Below are positions 22,190 to 33,797 of a stretch of 64,000 bases of DNA, one piece after another. The stretch is from Codonopsis lanceolata (taxonomy: Eukaryota > Streptophyta > Magnoliopsida > Asterales > Campanulaceae). Position 1 is the first letter of the stretch, and each line of letters starts with the position of its first letter. Made by a program: the position numbers and the translations under genes. The stretch covers positions 53,754,099 through 53,818,098 of the forward strand of contig CM028381.1 in NCBI GenBank assembly GCA_013146195.2. The letters are read 5' to 3'. A model generated the notes under the pieces. That model was not told where the DNA came from, made no database searches, and saw only the letters and a list, made by a program, of their open reading frames with translations.

Positions 22190-23109
22190 TGGGAAAGACA
22201 TTATTAGAGGTATATGAAAAAATGTAACTATAATAATACATTTGTTGGTGAGATCAAGATATTAGACACTTATGTAGTATGTTTAATAATTACTTGTGAA
22301 TAATCTAAGAAAATGCGTTAAAGTAAGGTGATATAATGTCAAGAAGATTAAAATAAAATAGACAACTTCGTTGACAAATCTTTGCGTTTTGTTAGAGAAG
22401 AACACTAGAATCTATAGAAGATACGTTTGAAGAAAGTAGTTCGATTTAATGGAAGGTAAATATATTTTATTTTTCTATTTTAGCAAAGCAATGTGAACGT
22501 ATTTCTTGATGGTGGTGATACCGGTGGTGATAGTTGCAGGGACGCTGGTGGTGGTGGTTTTAAGGGTAATGGTTGGGGCGATTGTAACCATGGTAGTGGT
22601 GGTTTAATTAGGTGTGGATTACGATATTGTTAGATTTCCAAATCATCAATTTTTCAAATCTTCATATGGGTTTGGGTTTCAATCATCAAATTTAAAAATT
22701 CAAAACATTGAATTTACGTTTGTAAATAGTGAAATTTAAGGTTCTAGTGGTGGTGAGTCTATAAATGATGAGTTTTGCATGTATTAATTTGAACGAAGGA
22801 GTAAGAAATTAGACAAAGAAATAAAATAAAAATAAAAAAATTGATTTTGGGGTTAATGATGTTATTTGAGGTGGTAGTGGTGGTAATAGTAATGGGTCTA
22901 TGAGAGATGAGGTTGATGGAAGAAAATGAAGGATAACAAAATAAATTAAATAACTTCTAAATTTCATTTTTTGAGAGTAATGTATTTTTTAACTTTAAAT
23001 TTAAATATGATACAAATTATAATTACAACATTGCTAGCCTTACAACTAATTTTATAACTTTCCTTACAACTACTAAGTCTTGTAAGGATAGTATTTTCCT
23101 TATAAGTAT

Positions 23110-24549
23110 ACCAAATTACAATCCCTCCCCCCAAAGTATCCACCAAATCACATAGTGTACCCCAACCTGAGGTTTGTCCCATAATGATATCTGACGTTAT
23201 ATTTTTTCATATTTTCCACCCTAGCCGCGACAACGGTTAGAAAAGTCACGTTAAATAACACGTGGTCTTCTACGATTTTAACTCGAGGGTAATATTAGGA
23301 ATTTGATGTAAACTTTGGGGTGCTTCAAGTTCAAATGTTAAAATGGAGTGGGGTCCACAATTATATTTTTTTCTATTGAAAGAAAATCTAGAGAAAAGAC
23401 CAACCAATTTTTCCGATCTTCACTTTCCACAACAAAAATTAACCGATAACCTGATCTTGGTTTTGTCCACTCCCTCCAAATTCTCTTAAATTTCTTTCTT
23501 TACCCAGATGATAGATATGCATTTTTCCATTTCATTGTCAATTTTCTTATCTTGATAATGAAAACAAAGCAAACGAAATATATGAAAAAAAAAACTCTTA
23601 CCCATAGTTACACGTCTCCATCTTCAATTTTATGTATGAAATTCGATCCACGTACCCACCTTCTCTGGTGAAACCCATCCACCACCGAAATCAATCAATT
23701 TCTCATCCCCCTTCATCCTCTTACATGACTTTACCTTTACTTTATCTCTCATAATTCTTTAAATAAACCAACTTGACCGCCACGACAGCTTTTATGAGGT
23801 CAAAATCATCTAATGTCATAGCTTCTTCAACATCTTCTCAATTTTGATATTTTGTTTTAAACCATATGCATATCGGCCGTATGCCCAATTTTCTCCCGCA
23901 AAATTGAAGAGTATTTCAATACAACCCATAACTATTTCTCTTCATTCAAGCCCGTCTCTCTCTCTCTCTTTGATGAACTCGTCAATAAGGCTTATGGGTT
24001 TTCTGTCAATTGCATGTTTTTTCAAGGGTTTTTAGTAAGTATACTCTATTGCCTTTGATTTCTACTTTAAGCACGACTTTTGTAGGGGAGAGAATGAGGG
24101 ACATGGGAGATGGAGTTTGGTTAGAATCGAAGGAGGACAACGCTAGAGTTATGATAGGCGTGACCAGGGTGGGAAGGGTTTGGGCCGGATATGGGAACTT
24201 GCACCCAGAGATGGCGGTAGTGGCTATGGTGGGGCTAACTGGAGATTGCGGCTATTACGGTGAGCCCGGAGATGAGAACTTACACTGGTAGAAGAGAGAA
24301 GGAGAGGGTGTGAGATTAGGGTTTGTACTTTTAATATATTTACTCCTTAACCAGAAAAGAGAAATGACATTTTCGCCCCGTACATGGAAGACCACATGCT
24401 ATTTAACGTGAATTTTCTAACGTCCGTCAATGGTAGGGTGGAAAATGGGGGGGGGGAAGTAAAGTCAGATGCCATTATGAGACAAACTTTACATATGGGT
24501 AAACTATACGATTTTGTGAATACTTTGGGGGGAAATTGTAATTTGGCCC
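23110..24549. mobile_element. Mutator-like element with about 200-bp inverted ends
   Basis: The left end (from 23110: ACCAAATTACAATCCCTCCC...) and the reverse complement of the right end (to 24549: CCAAATTACAATTTCCCCCC) stay alignable for about 200 bp, including CCAAAGTAT(C/T)CACAAAAT, ACCCTA(G/C)C.., CACGTTAAATA(A/G)CA and GTGGTCTTC(T/C)A. A 9-bp flanking duplication with one mismatch (TATAAGTAT at 23101-23109, TATAATTAT at 24550-24558) fits Mutator-like elements. The interior has no transposase but a distinct, less AT-rich stretch (about 23620-24300). Confidence 0.6.
24010..24291 (+). other. Open frame inside the Mutator-like element
   Basis: A 93-codon frame with glycine- and acid-rich sequence (GVTRVGRVWAGYGNLHPEM). 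It is not recognised. It could be a captured host gene fragment, as in Pack-MULEs, or chance. A CT-rich leader (23950-23970) and an ATG-rich start lie upstream. Confidence 0.25.
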
Positions 24550-24884
24550 TATAATTATTTTTGAATTATTAAAATAATTGTTTTTATTTTTATTTAAAAG
24601 CATATTCTAAATACTAAATGGTTAATAAAATACTGAATTTATAGCCAATTCCCATTTTGTGCGCCAAGCAAAATGACCAAAATAATCTTTATATGACATG
24701 CACATACCATTTTCCGTTACTATTTTTAACGCCTATAGACGGGAGAGGGCAAAGTCGGACAAATAGCTAAATAAGTTATGAAAGTGAGGCACTTCGTAGG
24801 TTGGGGTGCAATGTGAGATTAATTTGATGTGTAATTTTGGGAGCTAATCATATTTTGGTCCCATCAAAATTAGTCCAAAATACA

Positions 24885-25578
24885 AATTACCGCCTAAAGT
24901 ATCCACCAAATCCACTTTGGCCCACAATGTAATTTTTTAGCATTTCCATATTTCATGTCAAATTTGGTGATGAGAAGTCATGTCTGGTAATCGTAGTGAT
25001 AAACATGGTGTGACAAATAATGTTTAAAATCGAGAATTTGCTCCAATCAAACCATAAACAATATCAATAGTGTCAATGAGAAATTTGTTGGAGTTGAAGC
25101 TATGAACGATGAAAATGGATTGAACTATGGTTTGTCTCATCATTGTCGTATACATATGTGATGGATTCAAATATGAGATTTGAGATTCTTGGTGTATGCT
25201 TGTGAATTATGTTGTACGAGGGAGAAAAGGGGAAATTCTTGGTGTATGCTTGTGTGTTATGTTGTACGTCTTTAATTTTTCGGTGGGTTCTTATTCGTGG
25301 TGGCCTTGACACCTAAGTGTGATTATCTGATCTTGAGTTCAATATCTCTGACATGATTCCACTCTATTTTTATTTATTTTTCTATATAATAATTTGAATA
25401 AAACATTAGTACATTTTTGAGTTTTATCTCACTTAAAATTTACATACGTGGTTATTGCCGGCGAAGATGTAGAGAAAGCGTTGCCAGAGAAAAAGAAACG
25501 GAAGTTTCTCTTTGGATAATAAAAGCAAAGAGAGCATTGCAAAAAATGACTAAAATGCCCTACACGTGAAATACCATG
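24885..25578. mobile_element. Second Mutator-like remnant, right end cut by LTR
   Basis: The left edge AATACAAATTACCGCC...AAAGTATCCACCAAATCCAC repeats the left inverted end of the element at 23110, and the right edge ATGACTAAAATGCCC...CACGTGAAATACCATG resembles the inner part of its right end. The gypsy LTR starting at 25579 removes the terminal part. The interior has a duplicated segment (ATTCTTGGTGTATGCTTGTG at about 25186 and 25236). Confidence 0.4.
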
Positions 25579-26093
25579 TGTAACGACCCGACCCGGACTC
25601 CAATGCGAAGTCCCAAGGTCGTGCCGTCAAGACAAACTAGAAGACGGACAAACACCCGCTAAGCATAATGGTGCGAGTCAAAAGATGAGCCATCAAGCTC
25701 GAACAGGAAGGTAAAGCCATAACGGCAATACGGAATAATAAAAATCAACACCTGCGGAAGCGAATCATAAGTGGGACCAAAGCCTATAATTAAAAACCAA
25801 GGAATACAAGGCTGAGAGATAACTCTCTCTCGAGAATTCTACAACGCGCGTGACGCAACATTGCGCACGGGCAACAAACCATCGGCAAATCTAAAGCCGG
25901 CGAATCAACAAAATACCAACCTGATAAACAACCACTCAACGGCTACAACATGCCGGAGGGACAAATCAACTAAACGAATGAGATATTTAAATACTAACAA
26001 CTAAACCCAAGTCTCTCGACTAACGTCGTCGGAGATGACAATACCAACAATACTAGAATGAGTGAGCTAAAGCATGCTCGAAATAATAAGGGA
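25579..26093 (-). repeat. gypsy LTR fragment, minus orientation
   Basis: It begins TGTAACGACCCGACCCGGAC, matching the complement of the 3' end of the long LTRs at 44280-47751 and the solo LTR at 50534 (TGTGACGACCCGACCCGGAC). Shared words include AACGGCTACAACATGCCGG. It is broken at about 26093, where a 54-bp copia piece follows. Confidence 0.65.
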
Positions 26094-26147
26094 ATAAATA
26101 TTATCTTTTACTTTCGGATGATTATTCTAATTTTGTGTGGACTTTTC
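26094..26147 (+). repeat. 54-bp copia integrase filler
   Basis: These 54 bases are identical to the reverse complement of 3293-3346, the SDDYSNFVWTF coding part of the first copia integrase. No neighbouring copia sequence accompanies it. Confidence 0.85.
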
Positions 26148-26387
26148 GGATGAATTTCTTTTTTTGAAAGAAGAGATTTTTTTTAAAACAAAATTTTTTT
26201 GACAAAATAAATTTTCTTTTTTGAAAGAAAAGAATGTTTCTTTCTTTGAATTTTTTTTGAAATTTTTATTTTTTTTTGAAAGAATAAACCAAAGAATATG
26301 TATAAATAATCATATTAACAACCCAAAGAAAAATGATTCGAGCCCTCTTTTGTTTAAAAAAACAACGTCTTCGCAGAGTAGTCACTT

Positions 26388-26905
26388 TGAAACCCCCGTT
26401 TTAAACTCCTTTGCGTGAAATGCGAGCGGTTTCAAAACTTAAGTGCATGGAATACGCTCTACCACGTCATGGACTCTAAAAGTGTATGTACATTGTCGTC
26501 ACCTCTATTTTAAGGTTAAACAGAAAAAAACCAATAAATACAAAAAATGTGGATTCGGGGGCTAAGTTATGAGTTGAGAAGAGGTTATGCACCCAAATTG
26601 CCCTTTCGGTCTCACAATGGGCTTGCCAATATGCTCAATTTATTTTATACACAACAGTTTAGAAAACAACAAAAGAAGATTTACATTTTATTGAACTATA
26701 TACAACAATAATAATGAAATAAACCATTTATGTGCATCTTTATATTCCTTTACAAGCAAAAATAATACACTTTTAAATGAAAAAGAAATAACAACTATTT
26801 AGATTATATAAAAATTAACTAAACAAGAAAACCTTATTTTACATTACAAATACATAAGGGAAGGGAAACCAACTATTAATAATATTTAAAGATCCACATT
26901 GTGTA

Positions 26906-26961
<56 letters not shown>

Positions 26962-27718
26962 CAAACTGGAATAAATAACTAAGGGGACAGAACCTACCTC
27001 TTGGAGTGTGAGTGTCAAAACACGGTACGCTCAAGCTTAGGCGATCTGCATGTGCTTCCCCTGTCCTTCTGAGAAATGAAGTCTTTTTGCTTTTGTTGTT
27101 GTTGTGGTAAGTGGTACGCTATGCTATGCCCAGAATAGGAAAAAAGCAGTGGGATATGTTTTGGCAAGATTTCGGCAGAGCAACGGTAGTATTTGGTTTT
27201 TTGATCGAATTGATTGGGCAAGGATGGAGGCTTGCTTGGAGCAAGGAAGGCTTGCTTGGGCAAGGAGAGGATGCTCACTTGCTCAGGCAAGGGAGGAGAG
27301 GCAGTTTCTTTGGCAAAGGCTTGTTCAAGAGAGAAAGAAGAGAATGGTGTGGGATGCCTTGGTGTGTAGAGAGGCGGAAGGCCTCTATTTATTGCCATTT
27401 TTGGGGACAAGCAACCGAAGGGACGGGTACTGACAGTAGCAGTCGACACTGAAGATCGAAGCCCGTGTCCAACATGCGTGAGCACTTAAGAGGAAGAAGA
27501 AAGGGGAGGGCGCGGCTGCCACGGCTTGTGGGCATGACTCCCTATTTGTTTTCTATAATTTTAGCTTCTGCACTTTCGGCTCTGATTCTTTGGTCATTCC
27601 TCCGTTAAGTCCTGGTTGACCTGAAACGTAATGGAAGTAACTTTCGTTAGTCTAATTAATTTGTAAAATTTATTTTTAGGACATCGTAGCACAGGGGTAC
27701 GAAATTTAGGTGTCTACA
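26388..27718 (-). repeat. LTR of Tat/Ogre-like gypsy element, copy 2
   Basis: The minus strand starts TGTAGACACCTAAATTTCG at 27718 and ends GGGTTTCA at 26388, 1331 bp. It holds a (TA)n run at 26905-26957 and a TATA-like box near 27390 (GGCAATAAATAGAGG on minus). It is shorter than copy 1, mainly in the repeated AAGGA(A/T)GGCTCGCTTGGGC region (about 27230-27300 versus 17460-17590). Confidence 0.7.
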
Positions 27719-29655
27719 GGATGCAAATGGATTTACAAGGTGAAGTACAATTCTAATGGAAGTGTGGAAAGATTCAAAGCCAGATTGGTTGCTAATTAAG
27801 GCTACAACCAAACTGAAGGAATATATTTTTCTGAAACGTTTGCTCCAGTAGAGAAGATGATTACTGTAAGAACAATCCTAGCCATAGTTGCAGCACAAAG
27901 TTGGGAAGTACACCAACTTGATGTCAAAAATGTATTTTTGCATGGAGATCTAGATGAAGAAGTGTACATGAATTTGCCTCCTGGGTACAAAGGACATGGA
28001 ACACCTAACAGTGTAATCAGATTGAGGACATCTTTATACGGCCTAAAACAGGTCTCAAGACAATGGTTCTCCACATTAACTGAATTCCTCATTGACCTTG
28101 GTTACACTCAGTCTCTAGCAAATTACTTTCTCTTCATTCACAAAGAAGGTCCTAGATTCACTAGTGTATTAGTATATGTAGATGATGTTTTGCTTGCTGG
28201 CAATGTGATGTAGCGGAAGGTAATTAAAGTAACCGATAGAAATCAAAACTGTTGAGATCGCGCACGACTACCATCAATGATCTTCTAAATCCTGTTGAGG
28301 TTCGCAAACCTACCACGATCTAGGCATCAATTCGCGTTGATTCAATGAATACCGGAATTGGGAGAAAAGTGTATTATTCATAAACGGCAAAAACTGACTC
28401 TCAAACAACCCTAAAAGTGTTTAAATATGCCCAAAACCCTAAAAGCAATAAATTGTCGAAATTACAAAAAAACCCTAAATTAATTAAAAAAAACTTCAAA
28501 GGCCCGTAACCCTATTTAAATGACGTTTTTTGGCCTTAAAAACAGCTCATAACTGAGCTTTGCACAATCTACTTTGTCTGTCTTTCCGAGAGCTTCGATT
28601 TGATATGCTGCGGGCCCCGTAACTCCATCCGAGTCAAAAGTTATGCCCTTTTCCGCGCACCCGGTCCAAACGGTCGAGATAATCAAGTGCGAGACTGCCT
28701 GCATCACAATGACATAGCAGCTATCAACTCTTTAAATATGTTCTTACATAACAGGTTCAGTATCAAGGATTTAGGGGCCATCAAGTATTACCTTGGGATT
28801 GAAGTGATAAGATCAGTGGATGGGTTTCATATGAGTCAAAGGAAGTATGCAATGGAATTAGTGGAAGCAACAGGCCTTCTAAATACAAAACCTCTCATTA
28901 TTCCTTTTGACCAAATGGGAAACTTATGATCAATAAGGGTACTCCATTGGATAATCCCTCATCATATAGGCAGTTGGTTGGGAAACTAATCTACTTGACT
29001 GTAACCAGGCCAGATTTGGCCTTTGCTGCTCAATGTTTCCGCCAATTTGTCCAAATTCCAAGGAATATTTATTTGAAGGCTTTTCATAAAGTATTAAGGT
29101 ATGTTAAGGCTTCACCAGAACAAGGAATCTATTTTCCCTCTTCTAATCAACTTCATCTTCAGGCATTCTGTGACAGTGACTGGGCAGGGAATCCTAATGA
29201 TAGGAAATCCATCACAGGTTTTTGCATGATGATAGGAAAATCACTTGTTTCCTGGCATTCAAAGAGACAGTCAGTGGTGTCTAGGTCATCTTGTGGTTTC
29301 TAGGTCATCCACCGAGGCTGAGTATAGGGCTTTAGCAACTACTAGTTGTGAAGTGATATATAGTCTCCTAAAGGATTTGCAAGTTCAATTGCCCACACCT
29401 ATCAAAATGTATTGTGACAGTTAGCTATAGCAGTGGCCAATAACCCTGTTTACCATCCTAAAACCAAACATATAGAGTTGGATTGCAATTTATTCGTGAG
29501 AAAATTAAGAATGGTATCATCAGCTTTCATCACATAACTACCAAGAATCAATTGGCAGACATCTTCACTAAATTCCTAGGGAAGAGTCTACATTGGAATT
29601 TCCTTTCCAAGTTTGGGATTGTGAGTATCTACATACCTTCAATTTGTGGGGAGGG
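27719..29655 (+). pseudogene. copia RT-RNase H remnant, copy 2
   Basis: Same product as copy 1, slightly better preserved: HQLDVKNVFLHGDLDEEVYM, NLPPGYKG, SLYGLKQVSRQWFSTLTEFL, VLVYVDDVLLAGN, then after a 501-bp insertion FSIKDLGAIKYYLGIEVIRS and FCDSDWAGNPNDRKSITGF. A stop lies at about 27797 (the LVAN stretch), a frameshift near 28920 and another near 29300. The insertion falls right after the YVDD catalytic motif. Confidence 0.9.
28206..28706 (-). mobile_element. 501-bp solo LTR or short LTR element
   Basis: It is flanked by perfect 5-bp duplications CAATG (28201-28205 and 28707-28711) and has TGATG...CATCA ends. The uninterrupted site is visible in copia copy 1 (GCAATGACATAAC near 18550). 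On the minus strand it has a TATA-like box (CATATTTAAACACTTTTAGG, near 28420) followed by AATAATACAC, which favours minus orientation. There is no coding capacity. Size and duplication fit a solo LTR. Confidence 0.75.
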
Positions 29656-29797
29656 CATTAACAGTATTCATTCTTGCAGTCATGGATTCAAATAGACACA
29701 AGCTGTTGAGGTTATAAGCAAAGCTAAGCATGGAGAGATAAAGTCCAAATTGAAGAAGTTCCTCAATGCCATTATTGTTGAGATTTACAGTACCTCG
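29656..29797 (+). repeat. Truncated 3' LTR of copia copy 2
   Basis: It follows GTGGGGAGGG and is alignable to 19501-19645. It breaks off at TACCTC, where an AT/GT microsatellite begins. Confidence 0.6.
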
Positions 29798-29807
29798 ATA
29801 TAATATA

Positions 29808-29809
<2 letters not shown>

Positions 29810-29883
<74 letters not shown>
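29810..29883. repeat. (TA)n(GT)n microsatellite
   Basis: An uninterrupted TA run is followed by a GT run. It sits exactly at the truncation point of the copia LTR. Confidence 0.9.
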
Positions 29884-29885
<2 letters not shown>

Positions 29886-30486
29886 ATGGCAAGAGTATAT
29901 TTATCCCTCCAAAATCTCATTTTTGAATTATTTACTTTTGAGTTACCATTTCACTCTTCCTCTCTCCTATCTTCTCCCTATTTTCTATAGGGGTTCTGTT
30001 TTCTATATTTCTCTCTTTCTCTCTACTGTCTCCTCTATATTTTCTCTCTCATCACCATCATCTCCTTTTTTAAAATTATGGTTAAACATTTTTCTCTCTT
30101 TAAACATAAAAATAGTGACTAAAACAAAAATAATAGTTCCGGTGTCAAGAAAACAAAAAGATAAGAGGAGGTTAATAAAATAAAAAATAATTTATGCAAC
30201 AAGTCACTATAAAAATAAAAGTTACAAAATCAACAAAACATAAATAATTTAATGCGGAGGTTAGTAAAATAAAATAATTTACGGAACAAAGGTTTTAAAC
30301 AAATTCTTAAGAATATATATGTAAAAAAATAAGTTAGTAAATAAAAATATTTGATGAAACAAAAATAATATTTATGGAGTCAATAAAACAAAAAAACAAT
30401 TTAAACTAAGGTTACTAAAATTATAAAAATAATTTAAGGAATACAAGTTTAAGATAAATTCTTAAAATAGTTATGTAAAAAAGTTA
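29884..30486. other. Low-complexity AT-rich spacer
   Basis: CT-rich first (29950-30060), then A-rich with a loose repeat of AAATAATTTA(T/C)G(G/C)A around 30185-30440. No gene is seen. It abuts the broken end of the SIRE-like element. Confidence 0.4.
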
Positions 30487-31470
30487 TTCTTTCAGCAACG
30501 CCGTTTTGCTGCGGTGTCCTTATAGCAGAGAAGTTGTGACCGATGCCGTGATCATCACAGTACTTTGCTATTCCATTGTTGGTGAACTTCTCGCATCATT
30601 GTCCGATCGAACGCCACCGATTTCATCGAAGTTTCGCTTGCGCCTTCGAACAAGGCGAAGCGATCGTATGTGTGATCTTTAGAAGACATTATCTCTGTCC
30701 AAGTGTATCTTGTATAATCATCCACTACTACTAGCGTGTATCTGTATCCGCCATAGCTAATAGTAGTGACTGGTCCGAAGAGATCCATGTGTAGCAGTTG
30801 AAGAGGTCTTGTCATTGAGAGTCCTGGTTTGCTTTTGAATGACGTTTTTGAGAGCTTTCCCAGTTGACAGGCTTTGCACGTACGATCATGATCAGCAGAG
30901 ACCTTTGGCAATCCTTTAACTAGACCTTCTTTAGATAGCTTGGCCAGATATTTGAAGTTCAAATGACTGAGTCTTTTATGCCACAACCAGCTTTTGTCTT
31001 GAGCAGAGTTTGCCACAAGACATAGATTAGCAGCCTTACCGTAGGCACTCAAATCTATCACATAGACATTCCCTTGTCTATGTCCAGTAACCAAGGTTGA
31101 GCAGGTGACTGGATCCTTGATATCACATCTGTTTGAGGAGAATTGACAGATAAGCCCTTTGTCACAGAATTGAGAAATACTCAGGAGATTATGTTTCAAG
31201 CCTTCTACTAGAGAGACTTTTCCAATGGAGAGATTTCCTCGAATGATGGATCCATAGCCAATTGTTCTTCCTTTAGCGTTGTCTCCGAAGATGACTGGAG
31301 GGCCTTCCGCTTCAGAGATATTAGAGAGAAGACAGGATTCTCCGGTCATGTGTCTTGAGCAGCCGCTGTCTAGATACCATACATCTTTCTTCTCTGAATT
31401 TGAGTTAGCCATGAAGCACACCTGAGATGTGAAGGTAAGAAAATCATGGTCCCCTTTTATTTTTCTTATG
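30487..31470 (-). pseudogene. SIRE-like protease-integrase remnant
   Basis: VWYLDSGCSRHMTG gives the protease active site (DSG). It is followed by LWHKRLSHLNFKYL and CKACQLGK (integrase zinc finger HHCC) and the core start LLHMDLFGPV and VVVDDYTRYTW. A frameshift near 30640 scrambles the middle of the core (SDHGREF region), but NNGIAKYCDDHGI and RTPQQNGVAER are readable in other frames. The element ends two codons past the catalytic glutamate. Confidence 0.88.
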
Positions 31471-31481
31471 GGTCCAAATGG

Positions 31482-33744
31482 TTAGCGTATTTTTGGAACC
31501 CATACTTGCCTGATTTTTGGAGTAGGGGATCCAGCAGGCTTCATGATGGATTTCAGCAGACATTCATGGACCAAGTGGCCAAAACACTTACAAAATGTAC
31601 AGTGATGAAAATTACAGAAGTCTACATGATCATGCTGGGTGTTGTATGTCTTTTGAACATTTTTCATAACAGCAGCTTTTGAACTAGCAGACTTGTTGAC
31701 AACAAGCTTAGGAGCATCTGTATGAGGCTTCTTGAGTCTGTATACAACAGTCTTTGCTTTAGCAGAAGAATGTTTGTTGGTAGTAGACTTTGATACCTCA
31801 TGCATTTTGCCTTTAAGCTTGGTATCAACATTCTGTGTAGTAGCAGCACCATCTGTAGTGATGTTGATGAATCTGATAGGTTTGAGCAGACTTTTCGTAG
31901 GCCCTGAAACAGCAGCCTTTGCTTTCACAGAAGTGCTGGTGGAGGGCCGTTGTAAGTCTGCTCCACCTTTAGCAGATTTATCTCCAGTAGATGATTGTTT
32001 TGCTTTCAAAGCTTCACTGTTTTTGATAATTTGAACCTTAGGGTATTTATAAGGAGTAGCAGAATATCCAATTCCTTCTTTACCCTTGTTAGGTTTATGA
32101 TATTGTACATGAATATTACTATTCGCTGTAAGATGTTCATTTTCCTGTTCAGAGGTTGCACCAAGAGTATTTTCAGAGAATCCTAGCCCAGATTTATCTG
32201 TTGAGGGCTTCTGATCTCCGAGAATTTGATCAAAGACTGCCGTTGAATTATTCCATGAGTTGATGGTCTTTTGCAACTCATCTTTCTCAGCAGATATCTC
32301 TTTGGCATGATCAATGAGGCAGACAACCTTTTCATTGAGAAACTTGTTCTCTTCTTTTAACTTGATATTTTCCTGCTGGACTCCATGGAGAGTTTTTAAC
32401 TCGGTTTCAAAGATGGATTTCTCGCTTCTCATGACTTTTAGCTAACTTAACATAGGCCTTCATAAATTCATTGAATTCCTCTAGCATGTCTTGTGCATCC
32501 TTGAGAATTTCTTCTTTTGAAGGCTCTTCAGGAGATTGTTCTATGTTAGCTTGAAAAGGAGAGTATTTAACTTCACTATCTGAGTCATAGGTGGGAGGTG
32601 ACTCTAGAGCAACCAGGCAAATGTGTGCCCGCTCAGGTGAGTCATCACTATCATCCTCGTCAGAATCAGTTTCAAACCAAGTGGATACATGGTTTTCTTC
32701 TAATTCCTCAGCCAGAAGACCTCTATGTTTAGAAAATGATTTAGAAGGACTCCTTTTATAGGCTTCATATTTAGGCTTAGGACATTTAGAAGCAAAGTGA
32801 CCAGGTTTCCTGCAATTGTAGCAAACTAACTCATTGTTGTGTGAGTTTTCAGCAGTCTTTCTGAAAGTCTGCTGGTTTGCTTCTTTCTTTTTGTTAAATT
32901 TTGAGAACTTTTGAAACTTCTTAACGAACATAGCAAATTGCTCGTCAGAGAGAATTTCATTCTCATTTGAAGAAGAAGTAGATGGTTTACTTTCTTGAGC
33001 AGGAATTTCCTGAGAGATAGCAGAAAAAGAAGGAAGTTTAAAATGTTTGTCCTGTTCTTGAGCTTGAAGTAATTCTTGCTCATAGACTGTTAGACTCGCA
33101 TACAAACTTCTGAGGTGCATGGAGTTCAAGTCTTTGGACTCTTTTATTGCAGTGGTTTTTACATGCCACAAACTTCCTAAAGAAGCTAAAAATCTCATAT
33201 TTACTTCTTTAACACTATATTCCTTTCCTAAAGAGTAACAACTATTTACTACCTCACAAAATCTGTCGTAGGCTTGCCGTAGAGTCTCCTTAGGATCTTT
33301 TCTGAATGAATCGAATTGTTGAATATAGTTGTACTTCCTGTTGTCTCTGGTGGGTAGATCTCCTTCAAGATATTCCACCAAGGCTTCCCACATTTCCTTG
33401 GCAGTTTTGCATCTGATGATCTGTTGATATGTGCTTGTGTCGACAGAGCTGGATATAATATGAATAGCCTTGCTGTCGAGTTCAACGAGCCTCCTTTCTT
33501 CGTCTGTCCATTCGTTCATGGATTTAGGTATCTCAGGAGGACCACTGGCTACTTCAGCAAGTAGGTTGGGTTTCATTGGAATATAAGGACCTGTTAGAAC
33601 ACATTGCCACAACCGATTGTCAATAGAGTTCATATATCTCATAACCTTATCTTTCCATACTTCGAAATGGCCTTCGTCCAATATTGGGATGTGGCTGGTA
33701 TTTGAAGTAGGCAGCATATAGTGAGCCATAGGATCTATTCTCAA
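31482..33744 (-). pseudogene. SIRE-like gag remnant
   Basis: Capsid/nucleocapsid polyprotein. The first frame (33744-32407, 445 codons) reads LDEGHFEVWKDKVMRYMNSI, EMWEALVEYLEG, and the knuckle CYNCRKPGHFASKCPKP (C-x2-C-x4-H-x4-C) near residue 310, then an acidic stretch. A frameshift near 32430 moves to a 316-codon frame with a coiled-coil-like lead (LKEENKFLNEKVVCLIDHAK), a Lys/Ser/Thr-rich middle and a second knuckle CTFCKCFGHLVHEC. A single stop after PKIR separates it from protease; the frame then continues PFGPIRKIKGDHDF. The start ATG is 39 bp downstream of the primer site. Well preserved, but not intact. Confidence 0.88.
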
Positions 33745-33783
33745 GAGGTTAAGCTTGGAAAAGTGATTTTTTCAAAGAATTAA

Positions 33784-33795
33784 GCTCTGATACCA
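33784..33795 (-). promoter_or_regulatory. Primer binding site, initiator tRNA-Met
   Basis: The minus strand reads TGGTATCAGAGC two bases inside the LTR end. It fixes the LTR inner boundary. Confidence 0.9.
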
Positions 33796-33797
33796 AT

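Larger units (their letters stand above)
22190..24830 (+). repeat. Unknown tandem repeat R, unit 2, split by insertion
   Basis: It follows unit 1 in the same order up to about 23100 and resumes after 24549 with TAATTATTTTTGAATTAT, ending with GAGGGCAAAGTCGGACAAAT near 24760. Removing the 1440-bp Mutator-like element leaves about 1.2 kb, a little shorter than unit 1. Confidence 0.55.
26160..29797 (+). repeat. Duplicated block, copy 2
   Basis: Counterpart of 16330-19848, with the same LTR-copia junction. It differs by a 501-bp insertion (28206-28706), a shorter LTR, and truncation of the copia 3' LTR at a microsatellite (29797). Confidence 0.75.
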
